Shown here: positions 8,540-15,549 of the stretch, one piece after another | How the letters are laid out: each line of letters begins with the position of its first letter | How positions within the stretch are numbered: the first letter of the stretch is position 1 | Made by a program: the position numbers and the translations under genes | The notes under the pieces: model-generated | The model's input: only the letters and a program-made list of their open reading frames with translations | The model's database searches: none | What the model was told of the DNA's origin: nothing | NCBI GenBank assembly: GCA_038212215.1 | Contig: JBBQUT010000003.1 | Coordinates: 155,611-219,610, forward strand | Direction of reading: 5' to 3' | Length of the DNA stretch: 64,000 nucleotides | Origin: JALZAI01 sp038212215 | Lineage (GTDB): Bacteria; Actinomycetota; Actinomycetes; Mycobacteriales; Jatrophihabitantaceae

Positions 8540-8899
8540 CTAGAACGCCCCGCGAAGGTGGCGCACAGTCGGTCCACCGGGTGTGCGCCGTAGCACCGCC
8601 ACCACGTCAAAGCGCACCTGCGACCAGTACCGGTCGTCGTGCTCGGCCAGATACCGCAGCGCGAGTGTGCGCAGTCTGGCCGCCTTGGCACGCGACACGG
8701 CCTCGGCCGGGTCGCCGTACGCGAGCGACGAGCGAGTCTTCACCTCGACGAACACGAGCGTGTCGCCGTCGACGGCCACGATGTCGAGTTCGCCGTCGGG
8801 GCAACGCCAATTACGTGCCAGCACCGTCAAACCCGCGTCGCTCAGCCAGGCGGCGGCGAGATCCTCACCGAAGCGCCCCACGGCGTCCTTGACTCGCAT
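8540..8899 (-). CDS. yraN: YraN family (UPF0102) endonuclease-like protein
   Basis: A 119-residue protein of the YraN family, which has a restriction-endonuclease-like fold. The core reads GRFGEDLAAAWL, then GELDIVAVDGDTLVFVEVKT with the D-x(n)-E-x-K nuclease-like motif (D of GELDIV and EVK). The biochemical role is not established. ATG at 8899 gives the family length (about 120 aa). The open frame continues upstream to 9289, but that part lacks family similarity and overlaps the sulfotransferase promoter region. It is directly followed by yifB. Confidence 0.92.
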   Translation of the reverse strand: MRVKDAVGRFGEDLAAAWLSDAGLTVLARNWRCPDGELDIVAVDGDTLVFVEVKTRSSLAYGDPAEAVSRAKAARLRTLALRYLAEHDDRYWSQVRFDVVAVLRRTPGGPTVRHLRGAF

Positions 8900-8949
8900 G
8901 GCTTCAGGGTGCCGGAGCCGCCTCGACCAGGAGGGCCGATCCAGCTGCC

Positions 8950-8976
8950 TGTGGACAACTCGACGGCTGTGGACGA
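8950..8976 (-). promoter_or_regulatory. two DnaA-box-like nonamers upstream of yraN
   Basis: Read on the minus strand there is an exact actinobacterial DnaA box TTGTCCACA at 8958-8950. A one-mismatch copy TCGTCCACA lies at 8976-8968, 18 bases away on the same strand. They lie 50-77 bases upstream of the yraN start, in the divergent region shared with the sulfotransferase gene. They could link yraN-yifB-dprA expression to DnaA, or titrate DnaA. Confidence 0.45.
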
Positions 8977-9074
8977 CGGAATTGACATCGTTGGTGAGAT
9001 CGTGCTGTGAGTCGGGCAATCCGGCCGGTTTGGGGCTGGACGCACCCCCCTTGGCGCGCGTTACAATTATGTCT

Positions 9075-9094
9075 ACGTAATCGCTAGACAACAC
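9075..9094. promoter_or_regulatory. AT-rich patch with short inverted repeat upstream of sulfotransferase
   Basis: Around 9061-9096 the base composition drops to AT-rich, unlike the surroundings. It contains TACAAT (9062-9067), a possible -10 hexamer, and the arms GTCTA and TAGAC around a 9-base centre. No good -35 is visible at the usual distance. The location, 50-85 bases before the sulfotransferase ATG, suits a promoter or operator, but this is weak evidence. Confidence 0.25.
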
Positions 9095-9146
9095 TCCTAA
9101 CGCGGCAGCTCCCCCGTACACCACCCGCCAGACATCAGGGGTCTTC

Positions 9147-10130
9147 ATGGCGCTTCCCGACTTCTTGATCATCGGTGCACCCAAGGCCGGCTCGACCGCG
9201 TTGCATGCGGCGCTCGTCCAGCACCCGCAGTTGTTCCTCTCCGATCCGAAGGAACCGAAGTATTTCCTCACCGGCGGCCGGCTCCCCACTCGCGATTCGC
9301 ACCAAGGTCCCGGCGACGCGCATAGCGCGCGCGAATGGGTGTGGCAGCGCGACCGTTACGAACGGCTTTTCGATCCCGCACCGTCCGGAACACTGAAGGG
9401 CGAGAGCACGCCCTTCTATCTGTGGGACCGTGCCGCGCATCGCCGCATCCATGCCGTCGTTCCCGATGTGAAGCTGATCGCGGTGATCCGCGATCCGATC
9501 GACCGTGCCTACTCCAACTGGACGCACCTGTGGAGCGACGGCCTGGAGACCGAGCCCGACTTCGTGACCGCGTGCGCCCTCGAAGCGCGCCGTGCGACAG
9601 CCGGGTGGGCGCCGTTCTGGCGCTACCTGGAGCTCGGGCGCTACGGAGAGCAGATCGCGCACCTCTTCGACGTGTTCCCCCGCGAGCAGGTGCACGTCCT
9701 GCGCTACCGCCGCCTCGTGGGAGAGCCCGCGCGCAGCCTCGACGCCATCTCCGACTTCCTCGGCGTCGAATCCGGCCTGGTGCGTAGCGTTGCGTCGTCC
9801 AACATGAAGAGCTGGGCGGACGACGGCATCCTCAATGCGGCGCTTCGCAGTTCCATCCGCGCAGGAGCCCGGGTCGGCGCACATGCCCGGCCCACGCTGT
9901 GGCGGCAGGCGCAGCGTCCGCTGATGGCCGCACTGCAGCGCGGCAAGCTACATCGGCCGAACCTGTCTGTCGGCGACCGGCGCCTACTCGTGCCCAAATT
10001 CGCCGACGACGTCGCGCTGCTCGAGCAACTGCTCGGCGAGTCGTTTCAGGACTGGCTGGGTGACACCGGGCGGGGCACGTATGCGGTGCGCAAGTCGTTG
10101 GCACCGTCTGGCCGCGACGCCTCCCAGTAG
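9147..10130 (+). CDS. PAPS-dependent sulfotransferase family protein
   Basis: A 327-residue cytoplasmic sulfotransferase that should move sulfate from PAPS to a carbohydrate or lipid hydroxyl. The N-terminus has the 5'-phosphosulfate-binding loop (IIGAPKAGSTALH). The 3'-phosphate site is RDPIDRAYSNW, with the conserved Arg and Ser. The length and the KEPKYF motif are typical of the bacterial heparan-sulfate-like sulfotransferases. ATG at 9147 has AGGGG six bases upstream. The gene sits inside an otherwise conserved housekeeping block and its end overlaps the convergent glycosidase-like gene by 85 bases, suggesting lineage-specific insertion. Acceptor unknown. Confidence 0.88.
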   Translation: MALPDFLIIGAPKAGSTALHAALVQHPQLFLSDPKEPKYFLTGGRLPTRDSHQGPGDAHSAREWVWQRDRYERLFDPAPSGTLKGESTPFYLWDRAAHRRIHAVVPDVKLIAVIRDPIDRAYSNWTHLWSDGLETEPDFVTACALEARRATAGWAPFWRYLELGRYGEQIAHLFDVFPREQVHVLRYRRLVGEPARSLDAISDFLGVESGLVRSVASSNMKSWADDGILNAALRSSIRAGARVGAHARPTLWRQAQRPLMAALQRGKLHRPNLSVGDRRLLVPKFADDVALLEQLLGESFQDWLGDTGRGTYAVRKSLAPSGRDASQ

Positions 10131-10957
10131 AGCCGGTAGCCGTCCGGCCGCGTCGCCACCGATAGGTAGCGCGCCGTGTGTCCGGGCGGCGTCGGGTCGC
10201 TCGTTGCCGTGAACCGATCGGGACCGCAGCCGTACGCGACCGCGGTGCGTTCGCGCCAGTTCTCGACCGCTGACGCGCGCCCGTCGTAGAACGCGGTGCA
10301 CCGGCCGCCGATCTCGAGCACGCTCGTAATCCGTGCCCCGCGCTCGTCCCAGCTGCCTGGGGTCGGTGCCAGTGCCTCGCCCTGCAGGTCCCAGCGGAGG
10401 CCATCCGCGCTGGTGGCATACCACGACGTCATCCGATCGGCCTGCTCGTCGCCACCGTCGAGCGGGTGGCGACAGGCCCACATCTGCCAGCTGCCGGACG
10501 TGTTGTTGACAACAACGTCCTTCCACGCGACTGCATCGTCGCCGGGCAACACCACCGTGCGCTTGCCGTTCGCGAGGTCCTCGGGGGCGTCCGCGTCGAG
10601 CGCCTCGACCCACCAGTGCTTGGAACCCCAACTCGAACAGCTGACGTAAACCCGCCAGCCCTCGTTGGTTCGCACGAGCGCCGGACGCTCGAGTGACGCG
10701 CACTCAAACTGATCGCTCGTCAGCGTGGCAACCGGCCGGAAATGCACACCGTCCTCGGAGCGGGCGACCAAATTCGCGTATCCGCGTCCCATGTCCACTG
10801 GGCGGCGCAGGCGATAGGCCAGCCAGAACACCCCGTCGTCGCAGACCACGGACGGCCCGCCTGCCCAGTAGCCGGGACCCTCACCGGGGGGCGCGACGGC
10901 AGTCTCGCCCGCCTCGCGGGCACTGATCACCGCGAGTATCTGGTCAACCTCGCTCAC
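10046..10957 (-). CDS. five-bladed beta-propeller glycosidase-like protein
   Basis: A 303-residue protein without signal peptide. Repeated blade-like segments (GYWAGGPSVV, FWLAYRLRRP, GVHFRPVATL, GLRWDLQGEA, YRLYWEASRP) resemble the five-bladed propeller of GH43/GH32/GH130-type enzymes. The catalytic acids cannot be assigned safely from sequence alone, so 'glycosidase-like' is the limit. The start GTG (10957) overlaps the stop of a repeat-encoded mini-ORF. It lies downstream of the DUF2469 gene in the same direction and is convergent with the sulfotransferase. That pairing could reflect handling of a sulfated or decorated glycan, which is inference. Confidence 0.7.
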   Translation of the reverse strand: MSEVDQILAVISAREAGETAVAPPGEGPGYWAGGPSVVCDDGVFWLAYRLRRPVDMGRGYANLVARSEDGVHFRPVATLTSDQFECASLERPALVRTNEGWRVYVSCSSWGSKHWWVEALDADAPEDLANGKRTVVLPGDDAVAWKDVVVNNTSGSWQMWACRHPLDGGDEQADRMTSWYATSADGLRWDLQGEALAPTPGSWDERGARITSVLEIGGRCTAFYDGRASAVENWRERTAVAYGCGPDRFTATSDPTPPGHTARYLSVATRPDGYRLYWEASRPDGANDLRTAYVPRPVSPSQS

Positions 10958-11105
10958 ACCCGAGCCTCGCTTCGCTCATTCGGGCGTGCGGAGACGCCAT
11001 CACATTTGTTCGCTCGGCGAGCCTCGCTCATACCCGAGCCTCGCTTCGCTCATTCGGGCGTACGGAGACGCCATCACATTTGTTCGCTCGGCGAGCCTCG
11101 CTCAT
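10954..11105 (-). repeat. two tandem 74-bp repeats, each encoding a 25-codon mini-ORF
   Basis: Two head-to-tail copies (10958-11031 and 11032-11105) differ at one base. Read on the minus strand each copy starts ATGAGCGAGG and holds an open frame MSEARRANKC...NERSEARV. Its TGA overlaps the next start. The first ATG (11105) overlaps the DUF2469 stop as ATGA, the second ATG (11031) overlaps the first mini-ORF stop, and the second mini-ORF stop overlaps the GTG of the glycosidase-like gene. The unit length of 74 (not a multiple of 3) is what preserves these overlaps. Whether the peptides matter is unknown; re-initiating ribosomes could pass through the chain. Confidence 0.85.
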
Positions 11106-11428
11106 GCCCCGAAACCGGGCTTGTCCCCCGGAAGCTCCAGTTCGGGTTTGTCCAGCTCCTCGATGTTGACGTCCTTGAAAGTAAGGACCCGCACCGTCTT
11201 CACGAACCGAGCGGGGCGATACATATCCCAGACCCAGGCGTCGCGCATGGTGAGCTCGAAATAGATCTCGCCGTCTGCGTTGCGCGGCTGCAGATCAACC
11301 TCGTTGGTTAGGTAGAAGCGGCGTTCGGTCTCGACTACGTAGCTGAACTGTGCCGCGATGTCCTTGTACTCGCGGTAAAGCTGCAACTCCATATCCGTCT
11401 CGTAGTTCTCGAGGTCCTCATTACTCAT
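11102..11428 (-). CDS. DUF2469 family protein
   Basis: A 108-residue acidic cytoplasmic protein beginning MSNEDLENYETDMELQLYRE, the hallmark of the actinobacterial DUF2469 family (Rv2901c-like). Length matches the family and its place next to rnhB and lepB is conserved. Function is not known. Its ATG overlaps the stop of a 24-codon mini-ORF, and its own TGA overlaps the ATG of the tandem mini-ORFs downstream. The C-terminus (ELPGDKPGFGA) is normal, so the repeat has not damaged it. Confidence 0.93.
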   Translation of the reverse strand: MSNEDLENYETDMELQLYREYKDIAAQFSYVVETERRFYLTNEVDLQPRNADGEIYFELTMRDAWVWDMYRPARFVKTVRVLTFKDVNIEELDKPELELPGDKPGFGA

Positions 11429-11499
11429 GTCCGAGCCTCGCTTCGCTCGTTCGGGCGGCCAAGCCCGACCACATCGGCTCGCTCGCTACGCTCGCTCAC
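11425..11499 (-). repeat. intergenic repeat with 24-codon mini-ORF linking rnhB to the DUF2469 gene
   Basis: The gap between rnhB and the DUF2469 gene is one copy of the GCGAAGCGAGG element family. It encodes GTG-SERSERADVVGLGRPNERS...EART. The GTG at 11499 overlaps the rnhB stop (GTGA) and the TGA at 11427-11425 overlaps the DUF2469 start (ATGA). The ending NERSEAR is shared with the tandem copies at 10954-11105 and the copy at 53040-53105. It is best read as a coupling spacer; peptide function is undemonstrated. Confidence 0.7.
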
Positions 11500-12317
11500 G
11501 CTGTGACTCGTCCCATGTCTTCCAACTCCCTGTCGTCGAGGACCTCTCGGTCGTCGAAAACATTGTCGCTCATGAGCGCTCCGCCTCGCAGCGCACGGCG
11601 GACGTTGACGTAGCGGCGGCGATGTTCGGGGCACGGGCCCCACTGCAACAGTGCCTCGGCATGGGTAGGCGTCACGTAACCCTTGTGCCTGGCAAATTCG
11701 TACTGCGGCCACCGCTCGTGCAACTCGCACATGATCGCGTCCCTGGTGACTTTGGCCAGGATGGACGCCGCCGCGATGCAGGCGACGGTCGCGTCGCCCT
11801 TCCAGACCGCGGTCGCTGGTATCCCCAGACCGGGTACCGGGAAGCCGTCCGTGAGCGCATAGGCCGGGGCCGGGCGCAGGCGGCCGAGCGCCCGGCGCAT
11901 CCCGGACAGGTTGGCGACGTGCAGGCCGTAAGCGTCGATCTCCTCGGCCGCGACGATCACGACGGAGTAGGAGACCGCACGGCGCACCACCTCGGCATAG
12001 AGGCGCTCGCGCGTGGCCGGGGGGAGCAGCTTCGAATCGGTGAGCCCATCGATGGTGCCGCGCCGCCCCGGCGGCAGGACGCACGCGGCCACGACCAGCG
12101 GACCGGCGCACGCGCCGCGCCCGGCCTCGTCGGCCCCCGCGACAGCGCCGAAGCCGGCACGCGCGAGAGCGGCCTCGTAGGCCGAGAGCCCCACCTCGCG
12201 TCGCACAACCAGGCGCGGCGGGGCGATCGCCGGAGCACAGGCGCTGCGCCGCGCCGCGGCACGACGTGCCGCACTCCTGGACCGGTTTCCCATGATCGCG
12301 CCGACGTTACCCGGCAT
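11496..12317 (-). CDS. rnhB: ribonuclease HII
   Basis: RNase HII removes ribonucleotides from DNA and cuts RNA-DNA hybrids. The catalytic acidic motif GADEAGRGACAGPLV (D, E) is present. The third and fourth acids lie in LTDSK and the later region, and KVTRDAIM and HKGYVTPTHAEAL mark the C-terminal family region. At 273 aa it is at the long end, with a 20-residue basic N-terminus and an acidic tail (DDREVLDDRELED). An ATG at 12293 is an alternative start that would avoid the 11-base overlap with the Nudix stop; neither has a strong ribosome site. It is part of the lepB-rnhB-DUF2469 run. Confidence 0.92.
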   Translation of the reverse strand: MPGNVGAIMGNRSRSAARRAAARRSACAPAIAPPRLVVRREVGLSAYEAALARAGFGAVAGADEAGRGACAGPLVVAACVLPPGRRGTIDGLTDSKLLPPATRERLYAEVVRRAVSYSVVIVAAEEIDAYGLHVANLSGMRRALGRLRPAPAYALTDGFPVPGLGIPATAVWKGDATVACIAAASILAKVTRDAIMCELHERWPQYEFARHKGYVTPTHAEALLQWGPCPEHRRRYVNVRRALRGGALMSDNVFDDREVLDDRELEDMGRVTA

Positions 12318-12774
12318 GACCCGCCGTGGTCAGAACGCCGTCCAAGGCCTCGCCGATGTCGTGCGGCACCAAGGTTTCCGATGTGGCGCGCAGTTGCGCG
12401 ACCGACCACCAGCCGAACCCGAGCAGCGTCTGCCGCTCGATCGCGGTAAGCCCGCGCGGCGTGGCCTCGAGACCGGCCGGCACGCGAGCCAGGTAGAAAT
12501 GGTCGGTCTGGTCGTAGGTCACGCCGTCCCACGACCACAGCCGGCGGGTGACCAGCACCGCATCGGCGAGTGCAGGAACGGTGACGGCGATCCCGACTTC
12601 CTCGACAGCCTCCCGGACCGCCGCGGCGCGCGGATCCTCGTCGCCTTCGACGCCCCCGCCAGGGGTGAGCCAGTGCGTCGAGCCGTCCTCCAGTCGTTCG
12701 TGGACGAGCAGCAGCCGATCGTCGGAATCGACGATGAGGACACGGCCACCGACCCGCCGGATCGGCCTGTTCAC
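12307..12774 (-). CDS. Nudix hydrolase
   Basis: A 155-residue Nudix-domain hydrolase. The box is GGGVEGDEDPRAAAVREAVE followed by EVG, matching G-x5-E-x7-R-E-U-x-E-E-x-G-U, which binds the metal for cleavage of nucleoside-diphosphate-linked substrates. The substrate cannot be predicted. The start is the GTG at 12774, fixed by a GTGA overlap with the lepB stop; the longer frame up to 12885 would overlap lepB. It is inserted between lepB and rnhB, where mycobacteria have no such gene. Confidence 0.88.
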   Translation of the reverse strand: MNRPIRRVGGRVLIVDSDDRLLLVHERLEDGSTHWLTPGGGVEGDEDPRAAAVREAVEEVGIAVTVPALADAVLVTRRLWSWDGVTYDQTDHFYLARVPAGLEATPRGLTAIERQTLLGFGWWSVAQLRATSETLVPHDIGEALDGVLTTAGHAG

Positions 12775-13730
12775 GAGCGCCGGCGACGCCGACGGAGCAG
12801 GAAGAGCGGCGCGACGACCCCGAGTGGTAGCACGCCGCTCGCCGCGGCCGAGGCGAACGTGGCCGGCGTGCCGAGTGTGCGCCACCGCGACGGCGGCCAG
12901 GCGATCACGAAAGCTTTGCCGATGACGGAGTCGATGGGCACGGTGCTCGCAACCGGGTCGCAGTGGTTCAGTTGCTGGGTGTTCGAGCCGTCAGATGCGC
13001 AGTGGAAGCGCGAGTCGGCCGAACGGTTGCGGTGATCGCCCATCACCCACATCCGGCCGGACGGAACGGTGACCGGACCGAATTTGGCGCTGCTGTCGGG
13101 GAAGTCCAGGTAGACGTAGGGTTCGACCAGCGTCCGCCACGGGCCGCTACGCCCGTGGTCGCTGATCATGATCCGTTCGGTCTTGCCGTCGTTGTCGGTC
13201 ACACCCTTGACCGTTTGCCCGCCGATCGCAATGACTCGCTTGACCAGGACCAGGTCGTCGGGCGGGACGATGCCGATCAACTGCCCGAATCCACGCACGA
13301 CCCGAAGCACCCGATTGGCGGCCGGACGCGGAACAGCCTCGCCTACATCGTTCCAGGCCTTGGGAGCATCGAAGACGACGATGTCGCCCGGGTGCGGGTC
13401 GCGCAGGTGGTAGATCGGCTTGTTCACCAGGATGCGGTCGCCGGCGCACCCCGTGCAGCCGTGCAGCGTCTTTTCCATCGACTCCGACGGGATGTAGAAC
13501 GGCTGCACCACGAAGGACTTGACCAGGATCGCGATGATGATCGCCAACCCGACCAGCGCGGGAAGTTCCCACCAGGGCGCACTGCGACCTTGTTTGGGCT
13601 TGCGGGCAAACCTGCCGCGGCGCGCCAAAGCGGCGGGGGGCATCACGTCATCAGGTTGTTCGCCGGCCGACCCAGCGGCGCTCGCCGGCACAGCGGGCTC
13701 CGGTTCGGCCCGCTGCTCGTCCTCATTCAT
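12771..13730 (-). CDS. lepB: signal peptidase I
   Basis: LepB cleaves signal peptides of exported proteins at the outer face of the membrane. The protein (319 aa) has a long Pro/Glu-rich cytoplasmic N-terminus, one membrane helix (LVGLAIIIAILVKSFVV), catalytic Ser in IPSESM and catalytic Lys in LVKRVIAIGG. A conserved box GDHRNRSADSR follows. A second hydrophobic stretch lies near the C-terminus (GVLPLGVVAPLFLL) before an Arg-rich end. The ATG at 13730 follows a short copy of the GCGAGCGAGG element that also serves as ribosome site. Confidence 0.93.
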   Translation of the reverse strand: MNEDEQRAEPEPAVPASAAGSAGEQPDDVMPPAALARRGRFARKPKQGRSAPWWELPALVGLAIIIAILVKSFVVQPFYIPSESMEKTLHGCTGCAGDRILVNKPIYHLRDPHPGDIVVFDAPKAWNDVGEAVPRPAANRVLRVVRGFGQLIGIVPPDDLVLVKRVIAIGGQTVKGVTDNDGKTERIMISDHGRSGPWRTLVEPYVYLDFPDSSAKFGPVTVPSGRMWVMGDHRNRSADSRFHCASDGSNTQQLNHCDPVASTVPIDSVIGKAFVIAWPPSRWRTLGTPATFASAAASGVLPLGVVAPLFLLRRRRRRS

Positions 13731-13755
13731 GCGCCTCGCTCGCTCGCGGACCGGA

Positions 13756-14112
13756 TCAGCGCGCGATTGTTTCGCGCTTCTCCTTGATCTTGGCCTTCTT
13801 GCCGCGTAGATCGCGTAGGTAGTAGAGCTTGGCGCGCCGGACGTCGCCACGGGTGACGACCTCGATCTTGTCGATGACCGGAGTGTGCACGGGGAAGGTG
13901 CGCTCGACGCCGACGCCGAAGCTGATCTTGCGGACGGTGAAAGTCTCGCGCAGGCCGCCGCCCTGGCGCCGGATGACCGCGCCCTGGAACACCTGGATGC
14001 GCGACCGGTTCCCCTCGACCACGCGCACGTGCACTTTCAGGGTGTCGCCAGGTCGAAAGTCGGGCACGTCACTGCGCAGCGACTCGGCGTCGACGGTATC
14101 CAGGGTGTTCAT
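13756..14112 (-). CDS. rplS: 50S ribosomal protein L19
   Basis: L19 lies at the 30S-50S interface. The 118 residues show the family core: FRPGDTLKVHVRVVEGNRSR, IQVFQGAVIRRQG, GVGVERTFPVHTP and the basic end YYLRDLRGKKAKIKEK. ATG at 14112 has AAGGAAG seven bases upstream; the open frame to 14154 lacks family similarity. It is followed by lepB after 25 bases and preceded by about 170 bases of intergenic DNA, so it probably has its own promoter. Confidence 0.97.
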   Translation of the reverse strand: MNTLDTVDAESLRSDVPDFRPGDTLKVHVRVVEGNRSRIQVFQGAVIRRQGGGLRETFTVRKISFGVGVERTFPVHTPVIDKIEVVTRGDVRRAKLYYLRDLRGKKAKIKEKRETIAR

Positions 14113-14198
14113 CTTCGCTTCCTTCTTAGGTCTGTCGTGCAGGTCGGACGGCATCAGCAGCGGCCAGCGTCATCGTCAATCTCCGCGCCATCGTCAAT

Positions 14199-14220
14199 TG
14201 TGACCGCGCGCACGGTCACA
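14199..14220. terminator. 8-bp perfect inverted repeat between trmD and rplS
   Basis: TGTGACCG (14199-14206) and CGGTCACA (14213-14220) are exact reverse complements around a 6-base loop CGCGCA. The site lies 67-88 bases beyond the trmD stop and about 90 upstream of the rplS start. It has no T-run. It could be a weak terminator or attenuator for the trmD transcript, or an operator for rplS. The halves resemble CRP half-sites, but the spacing (12 rather than 6 bases between TGTGA and TCACA) does not fit. Confidence 0.35.
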
Positions 14221-14286
14221 TCGCGCTGCAGCGGGCAACCCCTCGATGATGCCACACCCAACTCATCAACCCGAAACTGCAGCTGC

Positions 14287-14982
14287 TCAGGCGAGCAGAT
14301 CCGGGCGCCGCTCGGCCGTGCGGGCCTGGGACTGGGCAGTGCGCCAAGTAGCGATCGCGACGTGATTGCCCGACAGCAGCACCGGCGGCACGTCCAGCCC
14401 ACGCCAGGACGCCGGCTTCGTGAACGCCGGGGCCTCGAGCAGTCCACCGGCCCCAGCGGCGAAGGAATCGTCCAGCACCGACGAGGCGTTGCCGAGCACA
14501 CCGGGCAGCAGCCGGCCCACGGCCTCGGCGATGACCAGCACGGCCACCTCGCCCCCGGCGAGCACGTAATCGCCCAGGCTGACCTCGTCGACCCGCATCC
14601 GCTGCTGGGCGTAGCTGGGCACGCGGGCATCGATGCCTTCGTAGCGCCCGCATGCGAATAGCAGCCACGGCTCGGTGGCGAGTTCGGCGGCGAGGCTCTG
14701 GTTGAACGGGCGACCCGCCGGGGAGGGAACGATCAGGCGGGGTTGGGTAGCGCCGGGGGGCGCCAACTCGTCCAGCGCGCGTCCCCACGGTTCGGGACGC
14801 ATGACCATGCCCGGACCGCCGCCGTAAGGGGTGTCGTCCACCGTGCGGTGCACGTCGTCGCTCCAGCGGCGCAGGTCGTACACCCCGAGCTGGAGTTGGC
14901 CGCGCTCGATCGCCTTGCCGAGCAGGGATTGGCGCAGCGGCGCGAGATACTCAGGGAAGATCGTGACGATGTCCAGGCGCAT
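14287..14982 (-). CDS. trmD: tRNA (guanine-N1)-methyltransferase TrmD
   Basis: TrmD methylates G37 of tRNAs to prevent frameshifting. The 231-residue form starts with the canonical MRLDIVTIFPEYL. It contains the SAM knot motifs PYGGGPGMVM, FACGRYEGIDARV and VSLGDYVLAGGE. The open frame extends in phase to a GTG at 15030 whose GTGA overlaps the rimM stop. That would add 16 residues (VSAARLAERGKRSSPV) encoded by the intergenic repeat. Family comparison favours ATG 14982, but the longer start cannot be excluded. Confidence 0.95.
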   Translation of the reverse strand: MRLDIVTIFPEYLAPLRQSLLGKAIERGQLQLGVYDLRRWSDDVHRTVDDTPYGGGPGMVMRPEPWGRALDELAPPGATQPRLIVPSPAGRPFNQSLAAELATEPWLLFACGRYEGIDARVPSYAQQRMRVDEVSLGDYVLAGGEVAVLVIAEAVGRLLPGVLGNASSVLDDSFAAGAGGLLEAPAFTKPASWRGLDVPPVLLSGNHVAIATWRTAQSQARTAERRPDLLA

Positions 14983-15030
14983 CACGGGCGAGCTTCGCTT
15001 GCCGCGTTCGGCAAGCCGCGCTGCGCTCAC
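14983..15030 (-). repeat. GCGAAGC-type intergenic element with 8-bp hairpin before trmD
   Basis: The 44 bases between rimM and trmD contain a perfect hairpin, GCTTGCCG (14997-15004) and CGGCAAGC (15009-15016) around CGTT, flanked by GAGCGCAGC- and GCGAAGC-like blocks as in the other spacer elements. A GTG at 15030 overlaps the rimM TGA. From it the element reads in phase into trmD instead of ending in an ATGA overlap as the other copies do. Confidence 0.55.
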
Positions 15031-15545
15031 AGCTCGAAGATGCCGGGTGGCGGATCGATCTCCACGAACCCGCCGGCGACGTCCACGCTCGGCACGATCG
15101 AGCGTACAAAGGGCACGAGCCGCTCCTGGCCCGACACGTCCAGGACGAGGTAGTCCGCGCCACGGGCATGCAGCACTTCACGCACCTCCCCGAGCTCGGC
15201 TCCGTCCAGGGTCCGGGCGCGCAGGCCCACCAGATCGGTGTCGTAGAAGTCGTCCGGATCGGCCAGCTGCGGTCGATCCCCGGCGTTGATCACGAGCTGG
15301 GTGCCGCGAAGTGCCTCGGCGCCGGCGCGGTCGTCGACGCCGGCGAAGTGGCATACCAGCTTGCCGCCGGCGATCGAGGACGCCTCGACGGTCAGCGGAC
15401 CGTTCGAGGCAGGCTCGGTGCGCAGCATCGTGCCGGGCGCGAACCGCTCGTCCGGATCGTCGGTCCACGGCTGAACGAAGACGTCGCCACGAAGACCGCG
15501 TGCCTTCGCGACCCGCCCGATCGCGATGGTGTCATCAGCGGCCAC
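15027..15545 (-). CDS. rimM: ribosome maturation factor RimM
   Basis: RimM helps mature the 30S head domain. The 172-residue protein starts at a GTG and quickly enters the family motif IAIGRVAKARGLRGDVFV. It has the PRC-barrel part (FYDTDLVGLRARTLDG, GADYLVLDVSG, LVPFVRSIVPSVD) and ends EIDPPPGIFEL. The GTG at 15545 is chosen because it lies 4 bases after the khpA stop; the longer frame to 15602 would overlap khpA. Confidence 0.94.
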   Translation of the reverse strand: MAADDTIAIGRVAKARGLRGDVFVQPWTDDPDERFAPGTMLRTEPASNGPLTVEASSIAGGKLVCHFAGVDDRAGAEALRGTQLVINAGDRPQLADPDDFYDTDLVGLRARTLDGAELGEVREVLHARGADYLVLDVSGQERLVPFVRSIVPSVDVAGGFVEIDPPPGIFEL

Positions 15546-15549
15546 GAGC

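Noticed and set aside
8982..9010. Sigma-70 promoter with TTGACA at about 8983
   Set aside because: No -10-like hexamer occurs 16-18 bases downstream (CTGTGA).
14199..14220. CRP-type binding site TGTGA...TCACA
   Set aside because: The spacer between half-sites is 12 bases, not 6.
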